From positions 124,001-188,000 of the forward strand of contig BAYV01000009.1 of assembly GCA_000710935.1 (NCBI GenBank): a stretch of 64,000 nt of DNA, in the 5' to 3' direction. The translations under genes were made by a program, and so were the position numbers. The notes beneath the pieces were generated by a model, which saw only the letters and a list, made by a program, of their open reading frames with translations, had not been told where the DNA came from and did not search any database. The DNA comes from Iodidimonas nitroreducens. GTDB lineage: Bacteria; Pseudomonadota; Alphaproteobacteria; Sphingomonadales; Rhodothalassiaceae. This document shows, piece by piece, positions 42,700 through 52,437 of the stretch (position 1 is the first letter of the stretch; each line of letters opens with the position of its first letter).

Positions 42700-42948
42700 A
42701 TCATTGGGAAGGCGCTCGTCATACCGGGGAATATGCCGCCAGTCAAGAAGCCCGGAGCGGCTAATTGCATGAGAATGCATTTTTCAAATTGGGATCGCCC
42801 TGCCGGGCTTCAAATCCTATCAGCACGCAGGACTCACCATACGGCAAAACTGATTAAAAAATAGGCATGTGCTTTAATAAAAGGCATGAAACCCTTGGGG
42901 CATGGCGCTGAACCGCCCAAAATCGGGCCTTTCCCGGGATCAATAAAT

Positions 42949-42964
42949 TGGCATGATCATTGCT
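42949..42964 (+). promoter_or_regulatory. Sigma-54 promoter before glnB
   Basis: TGGCATGATCATTGCT matches the -24/-12 consensus TGGCACG-N4-TTGCW at every fixed position except C to T at the sixth, with the correct GG-GC spacing. It lies about 100 nt upstream of glnB, the expected place for NtrC-activated nitrogen control. Confidence 0.75.
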
Positions 42965-43050
42965 AGGTTACGCATAGTGCCAAAAACGGGGACACTTATG
43001 TGTTCGAACCTGAACCAACCCGATTGATCAACCAGATAAAGCTCGTGTGA

Positions 43051-43401
<351 letters not shown>

Positions 43402-43458
43402 TCCATCCCCCCGATCCCCTTTCCAATCCACCCTTTTGAGAAGAAGCAGAGACATATC

Positions 43459-44883
43459 ATGCCAAAATATCTGAATATGACCGCGGCCGACCTTTTAAAG
43501 CTGTGCAAGGATGAAGATCTCACCTGGATCGACCTGCGCTTTACCGATCCGCGCGGAACCTGGCATCATCTGACCATGGATTCCTCTTTCATGGATGAAG
43601 AAACCCTGGAAGAAGGCCTGATGTTTGATGGATCTTCCATTGCAGGCTGGAAAGCGATCAATGAATCCGACATGGTTTTAAAGCCCGATCTAAGCCATGT
43701 GACCACCGATCCCTTCACCGCGCAGGGCACCGCCATCGTTTATTGCGATATTTTAGAGCCCGGCACCGGCCAATCTTATGAGCGCGATCCCCGCTCCACC
43801 GCCAAGCGTGCAGAGGAATATCTAAAATTCACCGGCATTGGCGATACCGTTTTCATCGGCCCCGAGCCGGAATTCTTCGTGTTCGATGATGTGCGGTTCA
43901 AGGTCGATTATTCCGGTGCCATGTATCAGCTTGATGATATCGAAGGCCCCTATAATTCCGCCAAGGTCTATCCTGAAGGCAATCAGGGCCATCGCCCCCG
44001 GGTGAAAGGCGGCTATTTCCCCGCTGGTCCGGTCGATTCTGCCTTCGATATGCGCGGTGAAATGGTCACGATCCTGCGCGAACTGGGCGTGAACATGGAC
44101 AAGCACCATCATGAAGTGGCCGCCAGCCAGCATGAACTGGGCATGACCTTTGGCAAGCTCACGGAAATCGCCGATAAAATTCAGCTTTATAAATATGTTG
44201 TGCGTCAGGTCGCGCATTCTTATGGCAAAACCGCCACCTTCATGCCCAAGCCGGTGAAAGATGATAATGGCTCGGGGATGCACGTCCATCAATCCATCTG
44301 GAAAGATGGCAAGCCGCTTTTTGCCGGTTCCGGCTATGCCGATCTTTCGGATATGGCCCTTTATTATATTGGCGGCATCATCAAACATGCCAAAGCCATC
44401 AATGCCTTCACCAATCCATCGACCAATAGCTACAAGCGCCTGACACCGGGCTTTGAAGCGCCGGTGCTGCTTGCCTATTCCGCGCGCAACCGTTCGGCAT
44501 CCTGCCGGATTCCCTATGGATCAAGCCCCAAGGCAAAGCGTGTGGAAGTGCGCTTCCCCGATCCGACCGCCAATCCCTATCTCGCTTTTTCGGCCATGCT
44601 GATGGCGGGGATCGATGGAATCGAAAACAAAATCCATCCCGGCGATGCCATGGACAAGGATCTTTATGCCCTGCCTCCCGAAGAGCTGACCAATGTGCCC
44701 ACCGTGGCCCGTTCTTTGCGTGAAGCACTGGAATCCCTGCAATCGGATAGCGATTTCCTGCGAAAGGGCGATGTGTTCACCCAGGATCAGATCGATGCCT
44801 ATATCCATCTAAAATTTGAAGAGGTCACGCGCTTTGAATTGGCGCCACACCCCATCGAATTCGATATGTATTACAGCGCCTGA
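43459..44883 (+). CDS. glnA: Glutamine synthetase type I
   Basis: 474-residue dodecameric enzyme that makes glutamine from glutamate and ammonia. Visible are [18 protein letters not shown], the metal/glutamate-binding [52 protein letters not shown] and the adenylylation site Tyr403 in [10 protein letters not shown], so activity should be controlled by GlnE adenylylation. It is 57 nt after glnB on the same strand, probably cotranscribed from the sigma-54 promoter, and ends in a strong terminator. Confidence 0.97.
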   Translation: MPKYLNMTAADLLKLCKDEDLTWIDLRFTDPRGTWHHLTMDSSFMDEETLEEGLMFDGSSIAGWKAINESDMVLKPDLSHVTTDPFTAQGTAIVYCDILEPGTGQSYERDPRSTAKRAEEYLKFTGIGDTVFIGPEPEFFVFDDVRFKVDYSGAMYQLDDIEGPYNSAKVYPEGNQGHRPRVKGGYFPAGPVDSAFDMRGEMVTILRELGVNMDKHHHEVAASQHELGMTFGKLTEIADKIQLYKYVVRQVAHSYGKTATFMPKPVKDDNGSGMHVHQSIWKDGKPLFAGSGYADLSDMALYYIGGIIKHAKAINAFTNPSTNSYKRLTPGFEAPVLLAYSARNRSASCRIPYGSSPKAKRVEVRFPDPTANPYLAFSAMLMAGIDGIENKIHPGDAMDKDLYALPPEELTNVPTVARSLREALESLQSDSDFLRKGDVFTQDQIDAYIHLKFEEVTRFELAPHPIEFDMYYSA

Positions 44884-44920
44884 TAGAAAGTCAGGACCTA
44901 GGGTCAGAACCTTAAAAAGC

Positions 44921-44963
44921 ACCCTGCGGCTGGGACCAAAACCCTTAGCCGCAGGGTTTTTTT
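44921..44963 (+). terminator. glnA terminator
   Basis: 11-bp stem ACCCTGCGGCT/AGCCGCAGGGT (44921-44931 with 44947-44957) followed by seven T. Confidence 0.9.
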
Positions 44964-45037
44964 ATGGGATCTGGCCTGCTTATAAAGATGGCCAGAAATA
45001 GGCTGAAAAATTCACGCGAGCCATCAGCAAAAAATGA

Positions 45038-45115
45038 TAAAAAAAAGCCGGAAGTCTATAAAGACCCCCGGCTCAAGTCGGATCCTTTGGGGAGGATCGC
45101 CTCACGAAGAGGCTG
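45038..45115 (-). ncRNA. Candidate three-hairpin small RNA with CCUCCCC loop
   Basis: Minus-strand unit of about 75 nt with no convincing reading frame. In order it has a hairpin GCCTC/GAGGC with loop TTCGT, then GATCCT/AGGATC whose loop and stem edge expose CCUCCCC (an anti-Shine-Dalgarno-like motif), then a terminator. A promoter-like pair lies immediately upstream: TTGCAA (45149-45144) and CAATAT (45126-45121) with a 17-nt spacer, placing a start near 45113. Several alphaproteobacterial small RNA families use CCUCC-containing loops to block ribosome sites; the resemblance is inferred from memory and structure, not a search. Confidence 0.5.
45039..45073 (-). terminator. Terminator of the candidate small RNA
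   Basis: On the minus strand AGCCGG...CCGGCT outer stem (45068-45073 with 45046-45051) and an inner GTCT/AGAC pairing, followed by eight T. No protein gene on this strand accounts for it. Confidence 0.85.
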
Positions 45116-45420
45116 AAGATATATTGCATCGCAATAATCAATTTTGCAACGCAAAAATGCAGTTGATCAAAAAATAATTTTCCTACCAGACTTAATGATT
45201 TGTTTATAAAATATAAATTTTTCAAAAGCTGGGCCTTGATATGCATTTCAAAAACGTGCTTTTTGGCCTGATTCATGGCTGAAAAACCACGCACTTCACC
45301 CCCTATTCGCCCCGCAAATTCGTTATCTGGAACACAATATGCTGCGGGCGAATAAAAACCTATTGAGAACATCCAATATTAAGAAATGCGAAAGGCACAA
45401 AGCCTAAAATCAAGCCTGGA
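45116..45420. other. AT-rich intergenic stretch
   Basis: 305 bp without a credible gene. The part from about 45150 to 45240 is AT-rich and probably carries the promoter of the minus-strand small RNA. A minus-strand frame 45073-45372 exists but runs through the whole small RNA and has no family resemblance. Nothing else is apparent. Confidence 0.5.
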
Positions 45421-46017
45421 ATGACCCATAAAGACCACAGCATGCCCAGCCACAAATCATCGATAGATCCGGCTGTATCCCAGCCTGCACCGCTGACCGC
45501 CCGTCAATCGGCCTTAAAGCCGCATCTGGCGGCGGCCAATATTGATGAGCGATCTTTTTTGGCAACGGATTATCTTAATCATTACAATGAGGTGGTGATG
45601 CTTCTTGAGATGGCACCTGATATGCCGGACATGCTTGAAGATGCCGCCGATTGGACCCCCAAAAGCTATCAGCAGCATTTCGCCGATAGCGGTTTTGCCG
45701 ACAAGGCTTTGGCGATCGAAGCCTATGACCATGCGCCCGGCGCCTGCCGTCTGCTTTTCGATACGCTGCGCCTGAAGCTCGATGCCCTTTTGCTGCAAAC
45801 GGTGGGCGATGTCGTGATGCTGGGTGATGATGCAAAGGCCATTGCCCGCCATCTGGAAGAGCCCTTAAAAGAAGCACAAAATCTATTATCCGCCCTTAAT
45901 GGGGTGATCCACGGCAAGATCGAACAGCCCAGTTGCAGCCCTGCACAAGAGGAGAAGGGCGATCAGATCGAAAGCACCGCCGCCAGCCAGGCGGATATCG
46001 ATGCCCTGTTCGATTAG
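45421..46017 (+). CDS. Unknown protein with SQADIDALFD tail
   Basis: 198 residues, no membrane segment or signal peptide. The central 130 residues look helical and structured, with NHYNEVVMLLEMAPDMP, WTPKSYQQHFADSGFADK and a second helical half (LKLDALLLQTVGDVVMLGDD). The C-terminus is a flexible acidic/Gln linker that ends exactly in SQADIDALFD. That ending resembles the SQxEIDALL peptide of FliM/FliN-type proteins, which in FliM binds phospho-CheY; whether it means anything here is inference. I think I have seen similar proteins in alphaproteobacteria but cannot name a family. An ATG at 45442 is an alternative start. parE follows on the same strand after 106 nt. Confidence 0.65.
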   Translation: MTHKDHSMPSHKSSIDPAVSQPAPLTARQSALKPHLAAANIDERSFLATDYLNHYNEVVMLLEMAPDMPDMLEDAADWTPKSYQQHFADSGFADKALAIEAYDHAPGACRLLFDTLRLKLDALLLQTVGDVVMLGDDAKAIARHLEEPLKEAQNLLSALNGVIHGKIEQPSCSPAQEEKGDQIESTAASQADIDALFD

Positions 46018-46123
46018 GCGCGAATTTCCAAGAGTCTATAAGATGTGGTTGCCATCCCCCCCCTGATACCGCCTATATAATGGGCTTCATCATTCGCGTT
46101 TTCAGTTGAGAGTAAACGGCCCC

Positions 46124-48109
46124 ATGGCTGATCTGTTTCAAGACGTATCGCATACCCCATCCACTTATTCGGCTCAGGATATCGAAGTTCTTGAAGGTTT
46201 GGAGCCGGTGCGCCAGCGCCCGGGGATGTATATCGGCGGAACCGATGAACGCGCCCTGCACCATCTGGTGGCTGAAGTCATCGATAATTCGATGGATGAA
46301 GCCGTGGCCGGTCATGCCAATCGCATCGATGTTGAGATGCGCGATGATGGCAGCATCATCATTGGCGATAATGGGCGGGGCATCCCGGTGGATGAACATC
46401 CGAAATTTGCCCCCAAATCGGCTTTGGAGGTGATCCTCACCACCCTGCATTCCGGTGGCAAGTTCAAGGAAGGGGCCTATGCCACATCGGGCGGGCTGCA
46501 TGGCGTGGGCATTTCGGTGGTGAATGCCCTGTCTGCGCATCTTGAGATCGAAGTGGCCCGCGAACGCACCCTTTATCGCCAGAGCTATGCCCGGGGGAAG
46601 GCCCTTGGCCCGCTGGAATGCCTTGGCCCGGTGCAAAATCGCCGGGGCACGCGGGTGTGCTTCATCCCCGATCCCGATATTTTTGGCGAAAAAGCCGCCC
46701 TCAAAGCCGCCCGAGTTTATAAGCTGGTGCGCTCGAAAGCTTATCTGTTTCGTGGTGTGGAAATCCGCTGGCGCTGCACTGAGGCCCTGATCGAAAAAGG
46801 AGACGACACGCCGCGCGAAGATACTTTGCATTTCCCCGGTGGGCTGGCCGATTTTCTGGGCGAAAGCCTGAAAGGCCGGACAATGGCCACAGAAACGCTT
46901 TTTGCCGGGATCGCGCAATTTCCCGATCAGGCCGGCAAAGTGGAATGGGCGATAGGCTGGCCGGAATTTGGCGATGGCCAGCTTTCCACCTATTGCAATA
47001 CCGTGCCCACCCCCCAGGGTGGATCCCATGAAGCCGGGCTGCGGATGGCGGTGCTGAAAGCCGTGCGCGCCTATGGCGAGATGACCGGCAATAAACGTGC
47101 CGCCCAGCTTGTGGCAGACGATGTTTTCACGAATGCAGCCGCGATGCTGTCGGTCTTTATTAAAAATCCGCAATTCCAGGGCCAGACCAAGGAAAAGCTC
47201 TCAAGCCCCGAAGCCACGCGATTGGTGGATAACGCCGTGCGCGATAGTTTCGATCACTGGCTGGCCGAACAGCCCGAGCGCGGTCAGGCGCTTTTAAGCT
47301 GGTCCATCGAACGCATGGATGAACGCCTGCGCCGCCGCGCCGAACGCGAAGTGAAGCGCGCGTCTTATACCTCGAAGCGCCGCCTGCGCCTGCCCGGCAA
47401 GCTGACGGATTGTTCGCAGGATAAAGCCGAGGGCACGGAAATCTATATCGTTGAAGGCGATAGCGCCGGAGGCTCGGCAAAGCAGGCCCGGGATCGTAAA
47501 ACGCAGGCCGTTTTGCCCATCCGGGGAAAAATCCTGAATGTGGCCAGTGCCACCGCCCAGAAAATCGCTGCGAATCAGGAAGTGAAGGACCTGACCCTGG
47601 CCTTGGGCTGCGGCGTGCGGGATCATTATAATGGCGATGCCCTGCGCTATGAAAAGGTCATCATCATGTGCGATGCCGATGTGGATGGGGCCCATATCGC
47701 CACCCTTTTGATGACCTTCTTCTTTCAGGAAATGCCGCAATTGGTGCGGGATGGCAGGCTTTATCTGGCCCAGCCGCCGCTTTACCGGCTGGCGAAGGGC
47801 GGGATCGTGCATTATGCCCGCGATGATGCCCATAAAGATGCGCTGATGGCCTCGGTTTTTGCCGGAAAAACGAAGGTCGAGGTGTCGCGTTTCAAGGGCT
47901 TAGGCGAAATGCCCCCCGCCCAATTGCGCGATACCACGATGGCGCGCGCCAGCCGCACGCTTTTGCGGGTCACTTTGCCCCAGCCGGGTGAAGGCTATCG
48001 GGTGATTGCCGATCTGGTGGGCCGATTGATGGGCAAGCGACCCGAGGATCGCTTTGCCTTCATTCAGGATCATGCCGAATTTGTGGATAAAAATGCGCTG
48101 GATGTTTGA
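46124..48109 (+). CDS. parE: DNA topoisomerase IV subunit B
   Basis: 661-residue ATPase subunit of the decatenating topoisomerase. The GHKL ATP site is seen in EVIDNSMDEAVAG, DNGRGIPVDEHP and GLHGVGISVVNALS; the TOPRIM domain has EGDSAGGSAKQARDRKTQAV and MCDADVDGAHI. Domain lengths and the opening IEVLEGLEPVRQRPGMYIGG favour ParE over GyrB. ATG at 46124 follows TTG at 46106; neither has a strong ribosome site. Confidence 0.94.
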   Translation: MADLFQDVSHTPSTYSAQDIEVLEGLEPVRQRPGMYIGGTDERALHHLVAEVIDNSMDEAVAGHANRIDVEMRDDGSIIIGDNGRGIPVDEHPKFAPKSALEVILTTLHSGGKFKEGAYATSGGLHGVGISVVNALSAHLEIEVARERTLYRQSYARGKALGPLECLGPVQNRRGTRVCFIPDPDIFGEKAALKAARVYKLVRSKAYLFRGVEIRWRCTEALIEKGDDTPREDTLHFPGGLADFLGESLKGRTMATETLFAGIAQFPDQAGKVEWAIGWPEFGDGQLSTYCNTVPTPQGGSHEAGLRMAVLKAVRAYGEMTGNKRAAQLVADDVFTNAAAMLSVFIKNPQFQGQTKEKLSSPEATRLVDNAVRDSFDHWLAEQPERGQALLSWSIERMDERLRRRAEREVKRASYTSKRRLRLPGKLTDCSQDKAEGTEIYIVEGDSAGGSAKQARDRKTQAVLPIRGKILNVASATAQKIAANQEVKDLTLALGCGVRDHYNGDALRYEKVIIMCDADVDGAHIATLLMTFFFQEMPQLVRDGRLYLAQPPLYRLAKGGIVHYARDDAHKDALMASVFAGKTKVEVSRFKGLGEMPPAQLRDTTMARASRTLLRVTLPQPGEGYRVIADLVGRLMGKRPEDRFAFIQDHAEFVDKNALDV

Positions 48110-48136
48110 AACCCGGCGCTGCAAATCCGCTCGCGA

Positions 48137-49159
48137 TCAGATCAGGCCGGATAAGGGGCTTGAGGGATCGGCATAGCGTTTTTTCGGCATTCGCCCGGCC
48201 AGATAGGCATCGCGCCCGGCTATCACCGCATGGCGCATGGCCCGCGCCATGCGGATGGGATCTTTGGCTTCGGCGATGGCAGTATTCATCAAAACCCCAT
48301 CACAGCCCAATTCCATAGCAATGGCCGCATCCGATGCCGTGCCCACCCCCGCATCCACCAGAACCGGCACGCGGGATTGCTCAACGATCAAGCGGATATT
48401 GACCGGGTTCTGGATGCCCAAACCCGAGCCGATGGGCGCCCCCAATGGCATGATCGCCACACAGCCCATGGCATCCAATTCGCGGGCAAAAAGGGGATCA
48501 TCGCTGGTATAAACCATCACCTTGAAACCCTCGTCGATCAGCACCTTTGCTGCCGCAAGGGTTTCGCGCATATCGGGATAAAGAGTGGCCTTATCCCCTA
48601 AAACCTCAAGCTTCACCAGATCCCAGCCCCCGGCTTCACGCGCCAGACGCAAGGTGCGCACCGCATCATCCGCCGTAAAACAGCCCGCCGTATTGGGCAG
48701 ATAGGTTATGCTTTTGGGGTCGAGATAATCGGTCAGCATCGGCTGCGAGGGATCAGACAAATTGACCCGGCGCACCGCAACAGTGACGATTTCCGCCCCT
48801 GATGCCTTCACCGCCTCGGCCGTTTGGGCAAAATCACGATATTTTCCGGTGCCCACGATCAGCCGCGAGCGATAACGCACCCCGGCAACGACCAACGGCT
48901 CATCAATAAAGCTCTGATCCTCTCCGCCGCCCACGAAATGCACAATTTCAAGCCTGTCGCCATGGGCAATATCAACCGCGCCATAGGTGGATCGGGGCAC
49001 GATCTGACGATTGCGTTCCAAAGCCACTTTCTGCGGGTCCAAAGATAAGCTTTGCAAAAGCGTTTGCGCCGTCATCGGCCCTTCAAAAGACCGCTCTTCG
49101 CCATTGATCGAAACAATAATCACAGATACACCCGTATTTGAAAAAACGCGCCGGTTCAT
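48137..49159 (-). CDS. thiG: Fused ThiS-ThiG thiazole synthase
   Basis: About 340 residues in two modules. The first (about 75 residues, from [15 protein letters not shown] to HFVGGGED) is a ThiS-like sulfur carrier whose terminal GG is now internal. The second is ThiG, a TIM-barrel that makes the thiazole of thiamine: [54 protein letters not shown] and the phosphate-binding [12 protein letters not shown]. Starts at ATG 49159 or GTG 49123 are both possible; longer frames are not family-like. No TPP riboswitch is recognisable upstream. It converges on parE. Confidence 0.9.
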   Translation of the reverse strand: MNRRVFSNTGVSVIIVSINGEERSFEGPMTAQTLLQSLSLDPQKVALERNRQIVPRSTYGAVDIAHGDRLEIVHFVGGGEDQSFIDEPLVVAGVRYRSRLIVGTGKYRDFAQTAEAVKASGAEIVTVAVRRVNLSDPSQPMLTDYLDPKSITYLPNTAGCFTADDAVRTLRLAREAGGWDLVKLEVLGDKATLYPDMRETLAAAKVLIDEGFKVMVYTSDDPLFARELDAMGCVAIMPLGAPIGSGLGIQNPVNIRLIVEQSRVPVLVDAGVGTASDAAIAMELGCDGVLMNTAIAEAKDPIRMARAMRHAVIAGRDAYLAGRMPKKRYADPSSPLSGLI

Positions 49160-49338
49160 TCTGGTGGCTCTATATGAAACGCGCGAGCAAACCGAAATGA
49201 ACAACGCTTCAACCCTTCCCCTGAAATAATGCAAGGCCCGCTCTATTTCAAAGGCTAATCATAAGGAAAAGAAGCCCAAAGCGCTTTTCTGCATGCTTTT
49301 GTCGGTTTATACGCCTAAAACAAAGGGGATAAGATACG

Positions 49339-49398
49339 ATGCCTTATATTAAGGCTCACGCCTTGCCTCAAAATGCCACCGCCCATCACGTCGTATAA
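49339..49398 (+). CDS. Possible 19-residue leader ORF before aroQ
   Basis: ATG-to-TAA frame of 19 codons (starting MPYIKAHALPQ) with AAAGGGG about 10 nt upstream, the best ribosome site between thiG and aroQ. The peptide has no run of one amino acid that would suggest attenuation, and I know no homologue. It could equally be chance. Confidence 0.25.
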   Translation: MPYIKAHALPQNATAHHVV

Positions 49399-49433
49399 AA
49401 GACCTGCGAACCAAAGACCGGAATTGCCCTTCT

Positions 49434-49883
49434 ATGCTCCATATCCATGTTTTAAACGGCCCCAATCTCAATCTTCTCGGCACGCGTGAGCCGCATATCT
49501 ATGGCGCCGAAACGCTCGATGATGTTGAACAAAAGCTGGTCGCTTACGGCAAGGAGCATGATATCAGCTTCACCATGCGGCAAAGCAATCATGAAGGCCA
49601 ATTGATTGATTGGCTGCATGAGGCCCGCACGAAAGCCGATGGGGTCATCATCAATCCCGGGGGGCTGACCCATAGTTCGATTTCTCTGGCCGATGCCGTG
49701 GCAGCGATTGCCATCCCGGTGGTCGAGGTTCATTTAAGCAATATCTTCGCCCGTGAGAGCTTTCGCGCCCATTCCACGATCAGTGCCGTTGCCACCGGCA
49801 TCTTGACCGGCTTTGGCACCACAGGCTATCTGATGGCAGCCCATGCGCTTGCTGCCCATTTATCCCGCACCGAAAAAGGATGA
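49434..49883 (+). CDS. aroQ: 3-Dehydroquinate dehydratase, type II
   Basis: 149-residue dodecameric enzyme of the shikimate pathway. Conserved: HVLNGPNLNLLGTREPHIYG with the active-site Tyr on the mobile loop, RQSNHEGQLIDWLHEA, INPGGLTHSSISL, and VEVHLSNIFARESFRAHS with the catalytic His. It is immediately followed by accB (7 nt), the common aroQ-accB-accC arrangement. Confidence 0.96.
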   Translation: MLHIHVLNGPNLNLLGTREPHIYGAETLDDVEQKLVAYGKEHDISFTMRQSNHEGQLIDWLHEARTKADGVIINPGGLTHSSISLADAVAAIAIPVVEVHLSNIFARESFRAHSTISAVATGILTGFGTTGYLMAAHALAAHLSRTEKG

Positions 49884-49890
49884 GACGTTC

Positions 49891-50391
49891 ATGTCAAAGC
49901 TGAAAGATGCCAGGGATTTGATCCGGGAATTGGCGGATCTCCTTCAGTCATCAAACCTAAGTGAAATCGAGGTGGAAGACGAAGACATCCGCATACGGGT
50001 GGGGCGTCAATACCCAACACAAACCGTGATGCAGGCCGCCGTTCCGTCCTCTTATGGCCCGTCTCAGGCCCCGGCCACATCCGAACCCGCATCCGCTGCA
50101 TCTGCCCAAGGGTCTGGATCAGGATCTGCAGCCGCCGCACCGAGCCTTGAAAATCATCCCGGCATGGTGCCTTCGCCCATGGTTGGCACGGTTTATCTAT
50201 CGCCCGAACCGGGGGCACCGGCCTTTTTCAAGGTTGGCGATAGCGTCAATGAAGGGGATACACTGCTGATCGTGGAAGCGATGAAGGTGATGAACCCCAT
50301 CGCGGCCCCACGATCCGGGAAAATTCTCCATATTCTGGTCTCTGATTCCCAACCGGTCGAATATGGCGAGCCACTTTTGATTCTCGAATAA
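49891..50391 (+). CDS. accB: Acetyl-CoA carboxylase biotin carboxyl carrier protein
   Basis: 166-residue BCCP that carries carboxybiotin between AccC and the transferase in the first step of fatty-acid synthesis. The biotinyl Lys132 lies in EAMKVMN; the C-terminal beta-sandwich (PSPMVGTVYLSPEPGAP) has the thumb segment typical of AccB. Residues about 45-90 are a flexible Ala/Pro/Ser linker. ATG at 49891 has AAGGAT upstream; a longer frame to 49843 overlaps aroQ. BirA, encoded at 16775-17587, is the likely modifying enzyme. Confidence 0.95.
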   Translation: MSKLKDARDLIRELADLLQSSNLSEIEVEDEDIRIRVGRQYPTQTVMQAAVPSSYGPSQAPATSEPASAASAQGSGSGSAAAAPSLENHPGMVPSPMVGTVYLSPEPGAPAFFKVGDSVNEGDTLLIVEAMKVMNPIAAPRSGKILHILVSDSQPVEYGEPLLILE

Positions 50392-50406
50392 AGGGTGGCA
50401 TTTGCA

Positions 50407-51765
50407 ATGTTCCAAAAAATTCTGATCGCCAATCGCGGCGAAATCGCCCTTCGCATCCATCGCGCCTGTCAGGAAATGGGCATCAAAACGGTGGCCATTC
50501 ATTCCACCGCTGATGCCAGCGCCATGCATGTGCGCCTGGCCGACGAATCCGTGTGTATCGGCCCGCCATCCTCAACGGATAGCTATCTCAATATTCCGGC
50601 CATCATCGCCGCCGCCGAGATCACGGGGGCGGAAGCCATTCATCCGGGCTATGGATTTTTATCGGAAAATGCCCGTTTTGCCGATATCGTTGAAGAGCAT
50701 AATCTCACCTTCATCGGCCCCACCGCCGAGCATATCCGCACCATGGGCGACAAGATCGCCGCCAAAGATACCATGAAGCGCCTGGGCGTTCCTGTGGTTC
50801 CCGGCTCGGATGGGGGCATCACCGATGATGAAACCGCCTTTAAAATTTCCGATAGCATCGGCTATCCGGTGATCGTCAAGGCCGCTGCAGGCGGTGGCGG
50901 ACGCGGGATGAAGGTCGCCCAATCACGATCAGCTTTATCGGGTGCCCTGACCGCTGCGCGCACCGAAGCCCGGGCGGCTTTTGGCGATGATGCGGTTTAT
51001 ATCGAAAAATATCTCGGCCATCCGCGCCATATCGAAATTCAGGTTTTAGGCGATGGGCGCGGGCATGTGCTGCATTTAGGCGAACGCGATTGTTCCTTGC
51101 AGCGCCGTCATCAAAAAATTCTCGAAGAATCCCCCTCGCCCGTGATCAGCCTTGCCCAAAGAAATGCCATTGGAGAGCGCTGCGCCAAAGCCCTTGCGGA
51201 TATCAAATATCGCGGTGCCGGGACCATCGAATTTCTCTATGAAGATGGCGAATTCTTTTTCATCGAAATGAATACGCGCCTACAGGTCGAACATCCGGTC
51301 ACGGAAATGGTCACCGGGATCGATCTGGTCCGCGAACAGATCCGGGTGGCAGCGGGCGAAGATCTGCGCTTTGCCCAAGGCGACATCACCCTGCGCGGCC
51401 ATGCCATCGAATGCCGGATCAATGCCGAGGACCCCGCCAATTTTGCACCTTCCCCCGGCACCGTTACCGATTATCATGCCCCTGGCGGTTTGGATGTTCG
51501 GGTGGATTCGGCCCTTTATGCGGGTTATCGCATCCCCCCTTATTATGATAGCCTGATCGCCAAGCTGATTGTGCGCGGTGAAAATCGTGAAGATTGCCTG
51601 ATGCGCCTGCGCCGCGCCCTTGAGGAATATGTGATCGCCGGGGTTAAAACATCGATCCCGCTGCATAAATTGCTGGTTGATAATCCGGATTTTCAAAGTG
51701 GAGACTATAATATCCACTGGCTGGAAAAATTTCTGAAATCACGGGCGGATCAGGGGCTTTCATAA
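50407..51765 (+). CDS. accC: Biotin carboxylase subunit of acetyl-CoA carboxylase
   Basis: 452-residue ATP-grasp enzyme that carboxylates biotin on Acc[22 protein letters not shown], the glycine-rich [12 protein letters not shown] loop, [26 protein letters not shown] and [11 protein letters not shown] are all present. ATG at 50407 gives the family start [14 protein letters not shown]; a GTG 12 nt upstream is an alternative. It lies 15 nt after accB. Confidence 0.97.
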   Translation: MFQKILIANRGEIALRIHRACQEMGIKTVAIHSTADASAMHVRLADESVCIGPPSSTDSYLNIPAIIAAAEITGAEAIHPGYGFLSENARFADIVEEHNLTFIGPTAEHIRTMGDKIAAKDTMKRLGVPVVPGSDGGITDDETAFKISDSIGYPVIVKAAAGGGGRGMKVAQSRSALSGALTAARTEARAAFGDDAVYIEKYLGHPRHIEIQVLGDGRGHVLHLGERDCSLQRRHQKILEESPSPVISLAQRNAIGERCAKALADIKYRGAGTIEFLYEDGEFFFIEMNTRLQVEHPVTEMVTGIDLVREQIRVAAGEDLRFAQGDITLRGHAIECRINAEDPANFAPSPGTVTDYHAPGGLDVRVDSALYAGYRIPPYYDSLIAKLIVRGENREDCLMRLRRALEEYVIAGVKTSIPLHKLLVDNPDFQSGDYNIHWLEKFLKSRADQGLS

Positions 51766-51786
51766 AAGGCATCGGATGATAAACCC

Positions 51787-52437
51787 ATGGCGCGGCTAAC
51801 CCCGGAATTATTGCTACGCGCTTATGCCTGCGGGCTTTTCCCTATGGCAGAAAGCCAGACAGCCAGCGATATTTTCTGGGTTGATCCTGAAAATCGCGGG
51901 ATATTGCCGCTCTCATCCTTTCATATATCGCGCAGCCTGAAACGGGTGGTGCGCAAGGATCTGTTTGATGTGCGGATCAATACCGCCTTTCGCGATGTGA
52001 TGATCGGCTGCGCCAGCCCGGCCCCTGATCGGGCCGATACCTGGATCAATGAGCAGATCCTTGCCCATTATTGCCGCCTTCATGAAATGGGCGCCGCCCA
52101 TAGTGTGGAATGCTGGCAGGATGGCCAGTTGGTTGGCGGGCTTTATGGGGTGGATCTGGCGGGGGCCTTTTTTGGCGAAAGCATGTTTCACCGGGTGACC
52201 GATGCCAGCAAAGTGGCCATGGTGCATCTGGTTGCCCGGCTCAAATATGGCGGCTATCAATTGCTTGATACCCAATTTGTAACCGAGCATCTGCAACAAT
52301 TCGGGGCCCGGGAAATCAACCGGGATGCCTATCATGAGCTTTTGAAATCAGCCTTGCGCGTTCAAGGGGATTTTTATTCACTGCCGGAAGGATTGTCGGG
52401 GGAAAGGGTTTTGCACGCCATCACCCACACATCATAA
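51787..52437 (+). CDS. aat: Leucyl/phenylalanyl-tRNA--protein transferase
   Basis: 216-residue enzyme that adds Leu or Phe to proteins with N-terminal Arg or Lys, marking them for ClpAP (N-end rule). Conserved: [51 protein letters not shown]-type sequence (landmarks [11 protein letters not shown] and HSVECW), [20 protein letters not shown] and [17 protein letters not shown]. The 3' end overlaps the convergent DUF2155 gene by 64 nt. Probably the last gene of aroQ-accB-accC-aat. Confidence 0.95.
   Translation: MARLTPELLLRAYACGLFPMAESQTASDIFWVDPENRGILPLSSFHISRSLKRVVRKDLFDVRINTAFRDVMIGCASPAPDRADTWINEQILAHYCRLHEMGAAHSVECWQDGQLVGGLYGVDLAGAFFGESMFHRVTDASKVAMVHLVARLKYGGYQLLDTQFVTEHLQQFGAREINRDAYHELLKSALRVQGDFYSLPEGLSGERVLHAITHTS

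Noticed and set aside
42564-42770. N-terminal extension of nnr across tRNA-His
   Set aside because: The residues VAQLVRAPGCGPGG are the translation of the tRNA gene; the enzyme start must be downstream of it.
45073-45372. A 99-codon minus-strand reading frame between glnA and the unknown gene
   Set aside because: It runs through the entire small-RNA candidate into its terminator stem, has no ribosome site or family resemblance, and lies in AT-rich DNA where open frames are not expected to be real.
46073-47173. 366-codon minus-strand frame antisense to parE
   Set aside because: Composition mirrors parE and no family features are visible.
49160-49338. TPP riboswitch upstream of thiSG
   Set aside because: Neither CUGAGA nor the ACCUGA...GGGUAAUxCC core is present on the minus strand.
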